Positions 35,701 through 44,384 of a DNA stretch of 64,000 nt are shown here, one piece after another. Below the pieces are notes generated by a model. The model was given only the letters and a program-made list of their open reading frames with translations, was not told the DNA's origin and searched no databases. Position numbers and translations under genes: made by a program. Source of the DNA: Hymenobacter cheonanensis (lineage in GTDB: Bacteria > Bacteroidota > Bacteroidia > Cytophagales > Hymenobacteraceae); the NCBI RefSeq assembly GCF_030581075.1, contig NZ_JAUQSW010000010.1, positions 62,001 through 126,000 of the forward strand, read 5' to 3'. Within the stretch, counting starts at the first letter, position 1; each line of letters starts with the position of its first letter.

Positions 35701-36570
35701 GAGGGCCACGCGGGTTACTTCGCCAGCAAAGAGGTTGAGCGAGTCCACCATCTGGTTGAGATTCTGCTTGAGTTGCAACAGCTCGCCCTTCACGTCCACC
35801 GTCATTTTCTGGCTGAGGTCACCCCTGGCTACGGCAGTGGTCACGTTGGCGATGTCGCGCACCTGGCTGGTGAGGGCGGCAGCCATCGTGTTCACGTTGT
35901 CGGTCAGCTCCTTCCACACGCCGCCCACGTTGGGCACCACGGCCTGGCCCCCTAGCCGGCCCTCGGTGCCTACTTCCTGCGCCACGCGGCTTACCTCGCC
36001 GGCAAACACGTTGAGGTTGTCGATGGTGCGGTTGATGGTTTCGGCCATCACCTTGAAGTCGCCCGACACCGGAATCTGGAAGCTCTCATCCAGGTTGCCC
36101 CGGCTGATGTTTTTCAGCACCTTGCCCACTTCCAGTACCGGCACGGCGATGGAGTCCACCAGGCCGTTGATATTATTGAGCATGTCGCGCCAGAAGCCCG
36201 CCGCGCCGTCGGCCGAGGCGCGGGCTTTCAGATTGCCTTCCACCCCGGCCACCTTCGAAATGCGCGACACCTCGCCGCCCACGCCGCCAATCATCTCCAC
36301 CATCGAGTTGTAGGCCTCGGCGATTTCGGAGAAGATGTCGTCGTTCTGCTTGGTGAGGCGCACCGACACGTCGCCCTTCTTAAAAGCGTCGAGGGCGAAG
36401 AGCACGCGGTTGAGCTGCTCGTTCACGTAGTCGGTATCGGTGAGGCCGGCATTGCGGCGGGTGCCGCGCTTGCGGGTCGTGTTATCGTCGGCAAACGTGC
36501 CGGTTTCGTCCGGCCGGGCGTCGTCGATAGCGTCAGGTACCGGGGCCGTAGTTTTCTTGGCGGAAGCCAT
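32776..36570 (-). CDS. Soluble methyl-accepting chemoreceptor with a tandem poly-HAMP array
   Basis: 1264 aa. No signal peptide, membrane segment or periplasmic domain: N-terminal 50 residues are hydrophilic, followed by an extended HAMP-like array (about residues 50-770). Six highly similar 92-residue units share a recurring pattern: [26 protein letters not shown], then [13 protein letters not shown], then [19 protein letters not shown]. Diverged units flank them. The MCP signalling hairpin with [24 protein letters not shown] is at about 930-1000. The C-terminus is an EP repeat, then an Ala/Pro/Arg/Lys tail ending AKAK. First gene of the che operon, with a TACTTTTG promoter at 36624. The 92-residue HAMP units resemble those of fungal group III hybrid kinases (Nik1/Os-1). 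Confidence 0.94.
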   Translation of the reverse strand: MASAKKTTAPVPDAIDDARPDETGTFADDNTTRKRGTRRNAGLTDTDYVNEQLNRVLFALDAFKKGDVSVRLTKQNDDIFSEIAEAYNSMVEMIGGVGGEVSRISKVAGVEGNLKARASADGAAGFWRDMLNNINGLVDSIAVPVLEVGKVLKNISRGNLDESFQIPVSGDFKVMAETINRTIDNLNVFAGEVSRVAQEVGTEGRLGGQAVVPNVGGVWKELTDNVNTMAAALTSQVRDIANVTTAVARGDLSQKMTVDVKGELLQLKQNLNQMVDSLNLFAGEVTRVALDVGTEGKLGGQASVPGVSGTWKDLTDNVNNMAANLTSQVRDIANVATAVARGDLSQKMTVNVKGEILELKNILNQMVDSLNIFGDEVTRVAREVGTEGKLGGQAVVPRVGGTWKELTDNVNTMAANLTSQVRDIANVATAVARGDLSQKMTVDVQGEILDLKNILNQMVDSLNIFAGEVTRVAREVGTEGILGGQANVPRVSGTWKELTDNVNTMASNLTSQVRDIANVATAVARGDLSQRVTVNVRGELLQLKENLNQMVDSLNVFGDEVTRVAREVGTDGKLGGQAVVPGVKGTWKDLTDNVNTMAASLTSQVRDIANVTTAVARGDLSQKVSVDVRGELLDLKDNINQMVDSLNIFAGEVTRVAVEVGTEGQLGGQAVVPNVSGVWKDLTDNVNTMATNLTIQVRGIVKVVTAVSQGDLTQTLTLEAAGEVADLAQTINRMVDDLNRLASEVSRVARVAGAEGKLTERATVGGVSGSWKELVDTLNALIESIALPVLEVSRVVRAISEGDLTQMVEIQTTGDILSMSNSLNQAVETLNALLGEINDSAQVVGTSSEEMVDKGQEMSRVTVDVALAMQQMAEGAQNQALKTDQAFKLIEEIMTATKETANKADVVNKSAIMGEQTSQQGLKTVAEVVKNMEEISGAATQTSRTIEVLSTRSQEISKSLGVITDIASQTNLLALNAAIEAARAGEAGRGFAVVAEEIRKLAEGSRKSANEIATLVEDVRKDTTSAAAAISAMESRVLKGKNATFEASAAFKNIATSSGETLRTSRDILTATAVQQTSIGDVVKYVEEVVAIAEQTATGTQQVAGTARQLSSSMQELTSSSQRLSDIADDLQDGLETFQLFDYEPEPEPEPEPEPQRRVVRRPVAAAKAAAPEPTPVPSARASRPMPTRRASASVTTGATNGQQPASNGHARAAATAPEAPATLAAKKPTRRAKPASAPTPPPAAEKAGENGKASARPRRAKAK
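34611..36000 (-). repeat. Coding tandem repeat, exact 276-bp period (HAMP units)
   Basis: A recurrent marker (plus strand TTAC(C/T)TCG) occurs at 34611, 34887, 35163, 35439, 35715 and 35991: five exact intervals of 276 bp (92 codons). Units share long identical stretches with synonymous differences, so they are old duplications kept similar. It creates very long shadow reading frames on the plus strand (for example 33664-35955) that are not genes. Confidence 0.95.
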
Positions 36571-36623
36571 GCGGAAAGGAAGCAGAGAGGGTGGGGCGAG
36601 TTGGGGCTCGCGGTGGAGACTAA

Positions 36624-36631
36624 CAAAAGTA
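36624..36631 (-). promoter_or_regulatory. -7 element TACTTTTG of the chemosensory operon
   Basis: Exact TAnnTTTG on the minus strand, 53 nt before the receptor start at 36570. On the plus strand CATCTTTG (36704-36711) is the best candidate for topA. Confidence 0.5.
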
Positions 36632-36792
36632 GGCGCGGGAGGCTATCTGGCAATGCCGGGCGGCTCGAAGGTAGCCTAGCAGCCATAGTCGGCGCCGGGC
36701 GTGCATCTTTGTCCCCGTTTTCAACTTTTCGGGCCGGGGCTGCGTTCTCAGCATCCTGACAAAACACTTACTCCCGCCCCTACCGCCGCCGC

Positions 36793-39288
36793 ATGGTCAA
36801 GAATCTAGTTATCGTCGAATCGCCCGCCAAGGCTAAAACCATTGAAGGCTACCTCGGCCCGGACTACGTGGTGAAGTCCAGCTACGGGCACGTCCGCGAC
36901 CTGCCCAAGGATAATAACGCCATCGATGTAGCCAACGGTTTCAAGCCCACCTACGTGGTTGATGCCGACAAGCGCGAGCTGATTTCGCAGCTCAAAAAGC
37001 TATCGAAAGAAGCCGAGACGGTCTGGCTGGCGAGTGACGATGACCGCGAGGGCGAAGCCATCTCGTGGCACCTCTCGGAAGCGCTTAACCTGAAGGCCGA
37101 CAAAACGAAACGCATCGTGTTTCGCGAGATTACCAAGACGGCTATTCTGGCCGCCATCCAGAATCCGCGTCAGATTAATATTGACCTGGTGAACGCCCAG
37201 CAGGCCCGCCGCGTGCTCGACCGCCTGGTGGGCTTTGAGCTGAGCCCCGTGCTATGGCGCAAGGTGAAAGCCGGCCTCTCGGCGGGCCGCGTGCAGAGCG
37301 TGGCCGTGCGCCTGGTGGTAGACCGCGAGCGCGAAATCAACCAGCATAAGTCGGCCAGCGCCTACCGCGTGGTGGCCCGCTTCGACGCCGGCCAGGGCAC
37401 TACCCTGGAGGCCGAGCTGCCCACCCGCTACAAAACCCGCGAGGAGGCCGAAGCCTTCCTCACGCGCTGCATCGGGGCTAGCTACAGTATTAATAGCCTC
37501 GATAAAAAACCCGGCAAGCGCAGCCCCGCGCCGCCGTTTACTACTTCCACCTTGCAGCAGGAGGCTTCGCGCAAGCTCGGCTTTTCGGTGGCCCAAACCA
37601 TGACGGTGGCCCAGAAGCTGTACGAGGCCGGCCGCATCAGCTACATGCGTACCGACTCGGTGAACCTGAGCGAGGAGGCCCGCAAGGGCGCCCGCGAGGC
37701 CATTGAGGCCGCCTACGGCGCCGAATACGCGCTGGAGCGACAGTTCAAAACCAAGTCGGCCTCGGCCCAGGAAGCCCACGAAGCCATTCGCCCCACCGAT
37801 TTCAAGCAATTGAAGGCCGGGGCTGATGCCTCGGAGCAGCGCCTCTACGACCTCATTCGCAAGCGCGCCATGGGCTCGCAGATGGCCGATGCGCAGATTG
37901 AGCGCACCACGGCCGTTATCGGCATCAGCACCCAGCCAGGCACCACATTTTCGGCTACGGGTGAGGTTATTACGTTTGAAGGCTTCCTGAAAGCCTACGC
38001 CGAAAGCAAGGACGACGACGACCAGCCCGCCGATGGCGAAAGCTCGTTCTCGCGCGGCCTGCCGCCCCTGAGCGTGGGCCAGAACCTGCCGCTGCAAACC
38101 CTCACGGCCACCGAGCGCTTCAGCACGCCGCCGGCCCGCTACACCGAAGCCTCGCTGGTGAAAAAGCTGGAGGAGATGGGAATCGGCCGCCCGAGCACCT
38201 ACGCCCCCACCATCAGCATTGTGCAAAAGCGCGGCTACGTTGAAAAAGACTCGCGCGAGGGCAAAGAGCGTAAAATTTATGCGCTGGCCCTAGTGGGTAA
38301 TGAAGTAAAAACCGAGCAGCGCTCCGAAACATACGGCGCCGATAAGGCGAAGCTTTTTCCGACGGACACAGCGCTGGTAGTCAATGACTTTCTGGTCGAG
38401 CACTTCCCCGCCATCGTGGATTTTCAGTTCACGGCCAAGGTGGAGGATGAGTTTGACCAGATTGCCAACGGCCACGAGGACTGGGGCCACATGCTGGCCG
38501 GCTTCTACGAGCCCTTCCACGCCAGCGTGGAGCGCGGGCAGGACATTGAGCGCAGCACGCTCAGCAGCACCCGCGAAATTGGCCTGCACCCCGAAACGGG
38601 CGAAAAAATAACCGCCCGCCTCGGCAAATACGGCCCCTACGTGGCGCTGGGCGATACCGAAGGCGAAACCAAGCCCGCCTACGCCAACCTGCGCAAGGGC
38701 ATGTTTATCGAAACCATCACGCTGGAAGAGGCGCTGGATTTGTTTAAGCTGCCGCGCGTGGTAGGCGAGCTTGAAGGGAAAGACATGACGGCCGCGCTCG
38801 GTCGCTTCGGCCCTTATATCCGCCACGACAGCAAGTTTTACTCGCTTACCAAGGAGCAGGACCCGCATACCATCACGGGTGAGGAAGCCGTGACGCTTAT
38901 TGAAGCCAAGCGCAAATCGGACGCCGAGCGCCTTATCAAGAGCTTCGACGAAAACCCCGAGGTACAGGTGCTCAACGGGCGTTTCGGCCCCTACATCGTG
39001 GCGGGCAAGAAAAACGTGAAGATTCCGAAGGGCGAAGAGCCTGCCGACCTCACCCTGGAGCGCTGCCTGGAGCTAGCCGCCGCCGCCCCCGATAAGCCCG
39101 CCAAGGGCGGCCGCTTCGGCAAGAAAGCCACCGCCGAAAAGCCCGCCAAGGAAGCCGACGCGCCCGCTAAGAAAGCAGCCAAAGCCCCCGTAGCCAAGAA
39201 GAAAGCGCCGGCTAAAAAACTGGCAGCGGCCAAAAAACCCGCTACGGCCAAGAAGCCAGCTGCTAAAAAAGCGGCTGCCAGCAGCTAA
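36793..39288 (+). CDS. topA: DNA topoisomerase I with a Lys/Ala-rich C-terminal tail
   Basis: 831 aa type IA topoisomerase, relaxes negative supercoils. Toprim residues are in LVIVESPAKAKTIEGYLG (Glu9) and DDDREGEAISWHL; the active-site tyrosine is Tyr284 in RISYMRTDS. Instead of the four-Cys zinc fingers of E. coli TopA, the C-terminal half carries zinc-free topo C-terminal repeats (GEKITARLGKYGPYVALGD, AALGRFGPYIRHDSK, VLNGRFGPYIVAGKKN). The last 60 residues are a histone-H1-like tail of AKK and PAK repeats, which should bind DNA without sequence preference. A terminator follows the stop. Confidence 0.96.
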   Translation: MVKNLVIVESPAKAKTIEGYLGPDYVVKSSYGHVRDLPKDNNAIDVANGFKPTYVVDADKRELISQLKKLSKEAETVWLASDDDREGEAISWHLSEALNLKADKTKRIVFREITKTAILAAIQNPRQINIDLVNAQQARRVLDRLVGFELSPVLWRKVKAGLSAGRVQSVAVRLVVDREREINQHKSASAYRVVARFDAGQGTTLEAELPTRYKTREEAEAFLTRCIGASYSINSLDKKPGKRSPAPPFTTSTLQQEASRKLGFSVAQTMTVAQKLYEAGRISYMRTDSVNLSEEARKGAREAIEAAYGAEYALERQFKTKSASAQEAHEAIRPTDFKQLKAGADASEQRLYDLIRKRAMGSQMADAQIERTTAVIGISTQPGTTFSATGEVITFEGFLKAYAESKDDDDQPADGESSFSRGLPPLSVGQNLPLQTLTATERFSTPPARYTEASLVKKLEEMGIGRPSTYAPTISIVQKRGYVEKDSREGKERKIYALALVGNEVKTEQRSETYGADKAKLFPTDTALVVNDFLVEHFPAIVDFQFTAKVEDEFDQIANGHEDWGHMLAGFYEPFHASVERGQDIERSTLSSTREIGLHPETGEKITARLGKYGPYVALGDTEGETKPAYANLRKGMFIETITLEEALDLFKLPRVVGELEGKDMTAALGRFGPYIRHDSKFYSLTKEQDPHTITGEEAVTLIEAKRKSDAERLIKSFDENPEVQVLNGRFGPYIVAGKKNVKIPKGEEPADLTLERCLELAAAAPDKPAKGGRFGKKATAEKPAKEADAPAKKAAKAPVAKKKAPAKKLAAAKKPATAKKPAAKKAAASS

Positions 39289-39308
39289 GCTAGTTGATTC
39301 GCATAGTG

Positions 39309-39342
39309 CAAAAAGGCCCCGCCATCCAGCGGGGCCTTTTTG
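39309..39342 (+). terminator. Terminator after topA
   Basis: Stem CAAAAAGGCCCCGC / GCGGGGCCTTTTTG with a 6-nt loop; T run within the right arm. It separates topA from the DUF4846 gene. Confidence 0.9.
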
Positions 39343-39396
39343 GGGTATACTAGCCAGGGAAAACGTAGCGTTGGGGCAATATCTCACTCGTTTACG

Positions 39397-40236
39397 ATGG
39401 CTTTTTTTCGGTTGCTTGTCCCGGGCTTTATTCTATTAGCGGCCCCTGCCCCGGCCCCGCCAGTGTATGCGTGGCTAGCGGGGCCGTCGGCGCCGCAGGC
39501 TACCCTAGTCGGGCGCTTTGCACCGCCGGCGGGGTGTCAGCGCGTGGCCGTGCCAGCTGGCTCGTGGGGCGCCTGGCTGCGCACGCTGCCCCTGCGCTCG
39601 GTTGGCACCCTAGCGCGCCTCTACAACGGCCAGTTAAAAGACAACCAGGCGGTAGTGGCGGCGGTGGTCAATATCGACCCCGGCACCACCGACTTACAGC
39701 AGTGCGCCGATGCCGTTATCCGGCTGCGGGCCGAGTACTTATTCAGCATCAATCCGAATAAAATCCACTTTCACCTCACCACTGGCTACGATGCCTGGTT
39801 TTCGGATTACGTGGCCGGCACTACATTTCGGGTGAAGGGCGAGGAAGTGCGCCCCGCTCCCAAGCCGGCCGAGGCCCCCACGCACGCGGCGCTGGGGCGC
39901 TACCTGCTGCCCGTTTTTGGCTACGCAGGCACGCGCTCGCTTAGCCGTGAGGTGCTGCCGGTGCCGCTGGCCCAGGCGCAGCCCGGCGACGTGCTGGTGC
40001 ACGGTGGCAGCCCCGGCCACGCCGTGCTGGTAGCCGACGTGGCCGAAAACCCGCGCACCAACCAGCGCTACCTGTTGCTACTGCAGAGCTACATGCCCGC
40101 CCAAAACATCCATGTGCTACGCAACGTGGACCGGCCGGCGCTAGGGGCCTGGTTTGCCGTGCCGGGGCCGCAGGAACCGCAATTCGACACGCCGGAGTGG
40201 ACGTTTGCCAGCACCGAGCTAGGGCGCTTTGAGTAG
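39397..40236 (+). CDS. DUF4846 family protein
   Basis: 279 aa secreted protein of unknown function, with a short hydrophobic N-terminus (MAFFRLLVPGFILLAAPAPA). Conserved landmarks of the family are present: GSWGAWLRTLPLRS, LQQCADAVIRLRAEYL, QPGDVLVHGGSPGHAVLVADVA, LLLQSYMPAQNIHVL and TPEWTF. The G-G-S-P-G-H segment resembles a catalytic or ligand loop but no activity is known to me. The open frame begins at 39340, but the ATG at 39397 starts the signal sequence. Convergent with a HAD phosphatase gene 12 nt downstream. Confidence 0.85.
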   Translation: MAFFRLLVPGFILLAAPAPAPPVYAWLAGPSAPQATLVGRFAPPAGCQRVAVPAGSWGAWLRTLPLRSVGTLARLYNGQLKDNQAVVAAVVNIDPGTTDLQQCADAVIRLRAEYLFSINPNKIHFHLTTGYDAWFSDYVAGTTFRVKGEEVRPAPKPAEAPTHAALGRYLLPVFGYAGTRSLSREVLPVPLAQAQPGDVLVHGGSPGHAVLVADVAENPRTNQRYLLLLQSYMPAQNIHVLRNVDRPALGAWFAVPGPQEPQFDTPEWTFASTELGRFE

Positions 40237-40248
40237 CGCACGTACTGG

Positions 40249-40911
40249 CTAAGCTACTTCAATTGCCTCTATTTGGGTTGCCGACAGCTCCGAAAAATCC
40301 TGAATAATGCGGTCGGCCCGGCGCAAATCCTGGCCCGCCGAGTGCGGGCTGGCGTAGCCAATGCAATAAATGCCGGCCGCCTTGGCCGCTGCCACGCCGT
40401 TAGCCGAGTCTTCGATGACAATGCATTCGGTCACGGGTGTTTCGGCCTGGCTAGCAGCATGCAGAAAGATGGCCGGGTTGGGTTTCGACTGCGCAAAGTC
40501 TTCGCCGCTAACCACATGCGCAAAATATGGGGCTAGCCCGAAGCGCTTGAAAACCCGGGCTATCGTGGCTTTGGAGGCCGATGAGGCCACTACCAACTGA
40601 ATACCGTGCCGCTGAATATCTTCGATGAGCGCCCGCACGCCGGGCAACAAATCCAGGCTGGCATCGGTGTCAAATGTCTGGTTGAATAGCTCGCGCTTGC
40701 GCAGCAGCAACGCCTCCACTTCCTGCGGCAGGCCAAACTGCTGCTTGAGCTGCTGAAACACGTTGCGCGTAGAAGAACCTAGAAAAGAAGCGTATAGCTC
40801 GTCCGGAACGGTAATGCCCAACTCGGCAAACTGCGTAAAAAACGCCTGGTGGTGGATGGGCTCGGTGTCGATAATCACCCCATCCATGTCAAAAATTACG
40901 GTACGAATCAT
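40249..40911 (-). CDS. HAD-family phosphatase (beta-phosphoglucomutase-like)
   Basis: 220 aa. Motif I FDMDGVIIDTEP (nucleophile Asp8, general acid Asp10), motif II VVASSAS, motif III Lys in QSKPNPAIF and motif IV IEDSANG are complete, with a helical cap of the beta-phosphoglucomutase / sugar-phosphatase type between residues 18 and 80. Substrate could be a sugar phosphate. The frame continues upstream to 41067, but the motif places the start at 40911, 31 nt after a TACCTTTG promoter. Confidence 0.93.
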   Translation of the reverse strand: MIRTVIFDMDGVIIDTEPIHHQAFFTQFAELGITVPDELYASFLGSSTRNVFQQLKQQFGLPQEVEALLLRKRELFNQTFDTDASLDLLPGVRALIEDIQRHGIQLVVASSASKATIARVFKRFGLAPYFAHVVSGEDFAQSKPNPAIFLHAASQAETPVTECIVIEDSANGVAAAKAAGIYCIGYASPHSAGQDLRRADRIIQDFSELSATQIEAIEVA

Positions 40912-40941
40912 GAAGCCGGCCCCTGGGGCATATGGTCGGGG

Positions 40942-40949
40942 CAAAGGTA
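40942..40949 (-). promoter_or_regulatory. -7 element TACCTTTG of the HAD gene
   Basis: Exact TAnnTTTG on the minus strand, predicted leader of about 25 nt to the ATG at 40911. It lies in the 108-nt divergent gap to the VWA gene. Confidence 0.5.
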
Positions 40950-41019
40950 GCCCGTGCCACCCGGGTGGCTGGCCAGACACGGCTGCCAGCCGTAATTTGC
41001 GCCTCCTGGCCGTTTTTGC

Positions 41020-42033
41020 ATGACTATCTTTTCCTACGCCACCCTGGCCGGCTACGAGTGGCAACACCCGCGCCTGCTGCTGCTGCTGGCCCTAGTGCCG
41101 CTACTGCCGCTGCTGCGCTGGCTGCTGGCCCGGCGCCGGCGGCAGGTAGTGGTGGCTTTTGGGCCTAGCGGGCTGCGGCCCGACTGGCGGGCCGGCCTGC
41201 GCTTCGTGCCCGATGTGGTGCTGGCTCTCAGCCAGGTACTGCTCATTATTGCCGTGGCCCGGCCCCAGCACCTGAGCGAGCACCTGACCCAAACCGGGCG
41301 CGGCATCGACATCGTGCTAGCCCTCGACGTGTCGGGCAGCATGGAAATCGAAGACCTGAAGCCCACGCGCCTGGCGGCGGCCAAGCGCCTGGCCAGCCGC
41401 TTTGTGCAGCGCCGGGCCGGCGACCGGCTCGGGCTGGTGGCCTTTGCCGGGCAGGCCTACGCGCTGGTGCCCCTCACCACCGACTACGACCTGCTGCTCG
41501 ATAACCTAAGTAGCCTGCGCCCGGGCCTTATTGAGGAGGATGGCACGGCTATCGGCACGGCGCTGGGCGTGGCCATTAACCGCCTGCGCGAGTCGCCGGC
41601 CAAGTCGCGCATCTGCGTGCTGCTCTCCGATGGCGAAAGCAACGCTGGCAGCCTCGACCCGCTGCTGGCCGCGCAGCTCGCCCATGCCTACGGTATCCGG
41701 CTGTATACCATAGGGTTGGGGGAGGATGGCTACGTGCCCTTCGGCCGCGACTCTACTACCGGCAAGCCGCGCTACGTGCAAACTCGCCTCGACGAAACCA
41801 CCATGCGCCAGCTGGCCGAGGCGGCGGAAGGCCGCTTCTTCCGAGCTACCGATAATGCCGCGCTCAGCCGGGTATTTGGGGAAATTGACAAACTCGAAAA
41901 GTCTGATATCCGCACCCAGCGCTACCGCAACGTGCAGGATTTTTACCGCCCTTACCTGGGCTGGGGCCTGGCCCTGTGGCTGCTCTGGCTAGCCCTCAAA
42001 AGCACGTTTATGAACAACGTGCTCGAAGATTAA
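41020..42033 (+). CDS. BatA-like von Willebrand factor A membrane protein
   Basis: 337 aa. Two N-terminal membrane segments (about 18-36 and 63-80) and one C-terminal (about 312-330) bracket a VWA domain with a complete MIDAS: DVSGSM (Asp103, Ser105, Ser107), Thr in DGTAIG, and Asp in LLSDGES. This layout is that of BatA in the MoxR-associated Bacteroidota Bat cluster, linked to aerotolerance and envelope stress. No moxR, DUF58, batB or batC lies alongside, so it is a detached member. The start codon ATG at 41020 is directly in front of the first helix. The next gene starts 11 nt downstream. Confidence 0.9.
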   Translation: MTIFSYATLAGYEWQHPRLLLLLALVPLLPLLRWLLARRRRQVVVAFGPSGLRPDWRAGLRFVPDVVLALSQVLLIIAVARPQHLSEHLTQTGRGIDIVLALDVSGSMEIEDLKPTRLAAAKRLASRFVQRRAGDRLGLVAFAGQAYALVPLTTDYDLLLDNLSSLRPGLIEEDGTAIGTALGVAINRLRESPAKSRICVLLSDGESNAGSLDPLLAAQLAHAYGIRLYTIGLGEDGYVPFGRDSTTGKPRYVQTRLDETTMRQLAEAAEGRFFRATDNAALSRVFGEIDKLEKSDIRTQRYRNVQDFYRPYLGWGLALWLLWLALKSTFMNNVLED

Positions 42034-42043
42034 TTTAGTTATT

Positions 42044-42712
42044 ATGTCCATCGCTGCCAACATCGCCGCCTTTGAAACCCAGTTGGCCGGCACCGCCGCC
42101 CGCCTGGTGGTCGTCACCAAAACTCACCCCGTAGAGCGCCTACGCGAGGCCTACGCCGCCGGCGCGCGCCTCTTCGGCGAAAACCGGGTGCAGGAGATGG
42201 CCGCCAAGCAACCCGAACTGCCCGCCGATGTGGAGTGGCACCAGATTGGACAGCTCCAGACCAACAAGGTGAAGTACCTCGCCGCGTTTGTGCACACGGT
42301 GGAGAGCATCGACAGCCTGCGCCTGTTAGTAGAACTGGACAAGCAAGCCGCTAAGCACGAGCGTATTATCAACGGCTTGCTGCAATTTCATATTGCGCAG
42401 GAAGACACCAAAACCGGCCTTAGCCTGGCCGAAGCTGAGGAGATTCTGCAATCACCCGAATACCGCGCGCTACGCCACGTGCGCCTGACGGGCGTAATGG
42501 GCATCGCCACGCACTCGCCCGATGAGGAGCTGGTGCGCGGCGAATTCCGGCAGCTACGCCAGTATTTTGACTTTTTAAAAGCCAGGTATTTCGCGGCCGA
42601 CGAAGGGTTTCGCGAAATCTCGATGGGCATGAGCGCCGACTACGCCTGGGCGCTGGCCGAGGGCAGCACGCTCATTCGGGTGGGCAGCGCCATTTTCGGC
42701 AGCCGGGGCTAG
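42044..42712 (+). CDS. yggS: YggS/PLPBP-family pyridoxal-phosphate-binding protein
   Basis: 222 aa alanine-racemase-fold protein that keeps PLP levels balanced and has no known enzymatic activity. Lys26 in VVTKTHP is the PLP Schiff-base lysine; FGENRVQE, HQIGQLQTNKVK, MGIATH, SMGMSADYAWAL and STLIRVGSAIFG are family landmarks. Starts 11 nt after the VWA gene, so the two are likely one transcript. The last 4 nt overlap the stop of the convergent SDR gene. Confidence 0.95.
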   Translation: MSIAANIAAFETQLAGTAARLVVVTKTHPVERLREAYAAGARLFGENRVQEMAAKQPELPADVEWHQIGQLQTNKVKYLAAFVHTVESIDSLRLLVELDKQAAKHERIINGLLQFHIAQEDTKTGLSLAEAEEILQSPEYRALRHVRLTGVMGIATHSPDEELVRGEFRQLRQYFDFLKARYFAADEGFREISMGMSADYAWALAEGSTLIRVGSAIFGSRG

Positions 42713-43452
42713 CTGGCGCGCTTCACAGTAGCGGCGGCGGCCTGCGCGGCCGGAAACACTACTACCTCGGCTATCTGCACGTGCGGCGGGCGCGTAACGA
42801 TAAACTGGATGATGTCGGCCACATCAGCAGCCTGTAGGGGCTGCACGCCCTTGTACACGTTCGCGGCGCGCTCCTCATCGCCCTTGAAGCGCACTTCCGA
42901 AAACTCGGTTTCGACCATGCCGGGCGCCACCTCCGCCACGCGGATGCCCTTGGGCAGCAGGTCGATGCGCATGGTGCGCGTGAGCATAGCCACGGCCGCC
43001 TTCGAGGCGCAGTACACGTTGCCGTTAGCGTAGGCCTCGTAGCCGGCAATCGAGCCCATGTTCACAATAATGCCGCCCTCGCCCATGCGCGGCAGCACGG
43101 CGCGGCTCACGTAGAGCAGGCCTTTCACGTTGCCATCGAGCATGGCGTCCCAATCGGCCGGGTCGCCGTCCTGAATGGGGGCTAGCCCGTGGGCGTTGCC
43201 GGCATTATTGATGAGCACGTCGATGTGCGCAAAGGCGTCGGGTAGCTCGGCCACGGCGGCTTCTACGGCGGCACGGTCGCGCACATCGAAGGTGAGGCTA
43301 TGCACGGGCGTGGGGACCAGTTCCTGGGCTAGCGCGTCGAGGCGCTCGCGGCGCCGGCCGGTTATCACCAGTTGGAAGCCGGCTTTGGCCAGGGCCACGG
43401 CCGTGGCGCGGCCAATACCGGAGGAAGCACCCGTAATAAAGGCAGTTTTCAT
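42709..43452 (-). CDS. Short-chain dehydrogenase/reductase
   Basis: 247 aa classical SDR, NAD(P)(H)-dependent. TGASSGIG (8-15) nucleotide site with Arg33-Arg35 after beta-2 that favours NADP, NNAG (92-95 region), catalytic Ser134, Tyr147 and Lys151 (YCASK). VPEM-type PGMVETEFSE follows. It resembles YdfG-like serine/3-hydroxy-acid dehydrogenases, but substrate is unproven. It stands alone on the minus strand, overlapping yggS by 4 nt. Confidence 0.92.
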   Translation of the reverse strand: MKTAFITGASSGIGRATAVALAKAGFQLVITGRRRERLDALAQELVPTPVHSLTFDVRDRAAVEAAVAELPDAFAHIDVLINNAGNAHGLAPIQDGDPADWDAMLDGNVKGLLYVSRAVLPRMGEGGIIVNMGSIAGYEAYANGNVYCASKAAVAMLTRTMRIDLLPKGIRVAEVAPGMVETEFSEVRFKGDEERAANVYKGVQPLQAADVADIIQFIVTRPPHVQIAEVVVFPAAQAAAATVKRAS

Positions 43453-43553
43453 TGTACTAAGCAGGTAGCTATCAGCTGCCAGCTACTGGCTTTTCAGCAT
43501 TGCCTCTTAAAAAGAAGCTAACGCCTGGCAGCAACTAGCTAACAGCTTAAGTT

Positions 43554-44384
43554 TTATTCGATGTTGAGGTAGAGTGTCACCGTATTGGTGCGCAGGCTTT
43601 GCAAGCTGTTGCTGTACTGGTTATCGCGCGGCGCCAGCACATTGCGCAGGCCGTGCGAAAAGCGCAGTTCCGGCCCAAACTTGAAGTACGGATAAAACAG
43701 GTCGAGGCCGAAGCCGTATTCCAGCATCACGTCGTCTTTAATGACCGTAATCTGGTTGATGGCGGGCGTGTTCTGGCGCTGCGTCACGGCAAAGCTGGGC
43801 TTAATACCGCCAATCATGTAGAAGCGCGTGTTGCGCCGCCGGTTCGACTGGTACTTGAGCAGCAGCGGCAACTCAAGCTGCGTAGTGCTTATTTCCTGGG
43901 TGCGAATGGTATCGGGCATGCCCGCGCCCACGCTCGCAAACTCCACGCGGCGCGTCAGAAAAGTCAGGCCCGGCACGAAGCGCAGGTGAAACGGCGTGCT
44001 AGGGTTGCCCAACCGGATGTCATTGATAAACCCCACGCCGAAGCCGGGACTAATAATGGCATTGGCCGAAATGCCCCGCCCCTGCTGCGCCGCCTGAAAA
44101 TAGCTGCCCGACTGCTCCAGAAAAAACCGCGAAAAATTAGGCGCTATCGTGAGGCCCGGCCGGTAAAAACGGTCGTTGTAGTTCGACAGATTCTCGACCG
44201 TAATGCCCTTGATGTGGCCTTTGCGGCTGCGGTCAATGGCATCGCTGCGCTTGCGCTGGGCCAGCGCCGGGCTGGCCAGCAGCACAAGCAGCAGTAGCGG
44301 CAGGGCTAGCCGACCCAAGGGGCTGGTGCTGGCTATTTGCGAGCCGTGTAAATGGAGCTGATGCCGAACGTAAGGGGTTGCCAT
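43554..44384 (-). CDS. porT: PorT-like outer-membrane beta-barrel (type IX secretion/gliding)
   Basis: 276 aa from the only upstream ATG, which overlaps ubiE by 52 nt; a TTG at 44318, 15 nt after the ubiE stop and giving a clean signal peptide (LPLLLLVLLASPALAQ), is my preferred true start (254 aa). The mature part is a Bacteroidota outer-membrane beta-barrel with alternating beta strands and a C-terminal VTLYLNIE. Its position directly downstream of ubiE/menG is the usual place of porT/sprT, needed for type IX secretion and gliding. Sequence alone does not separate PorT from other small barrels; context tips the balance. Confidence 0.75.
   Translation of the reverse strand: MATPYVRHQLHLHGSQIASTSPLGRLALPLLLLVLLASPALAQRKRSDAIDRSRKGHIKGITVENLSNYNDRFYRPGLTIAPNFSRFFLEQSGSYFQAAQQGRGISANAIISPGFGVGFINDIRLGNPSTPFHLRFVPGLTFLTRRVEFASVGAGMPDTIRTQEISTTQLELPLLLKYQSNRRRNTRFYMIGGIKPSFAVTQRQNTPAINQITVIKDDVMLEYGFGLDLFYPYFKFGPELRFSHGLRNVLAPRDNQYSNSLQSLRTNTVTLYLNIE

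Noticed and set aside
33664-35955. Plus-strand open frame of 763 codons antisense to the receptor gene
   Set aside because: It exists only because the 276-bp repeat is stop-free in that frame; the translation is a His/Gly/Arg/Val-rich repeat with no family and no promoter.
43459-43550. Inverted repeat between porT and the SDR gene
   Set aside because: AGCTATCAGCTGCCAGC and its partner pair only loosely with many mismatches; too weak to list as a feature.
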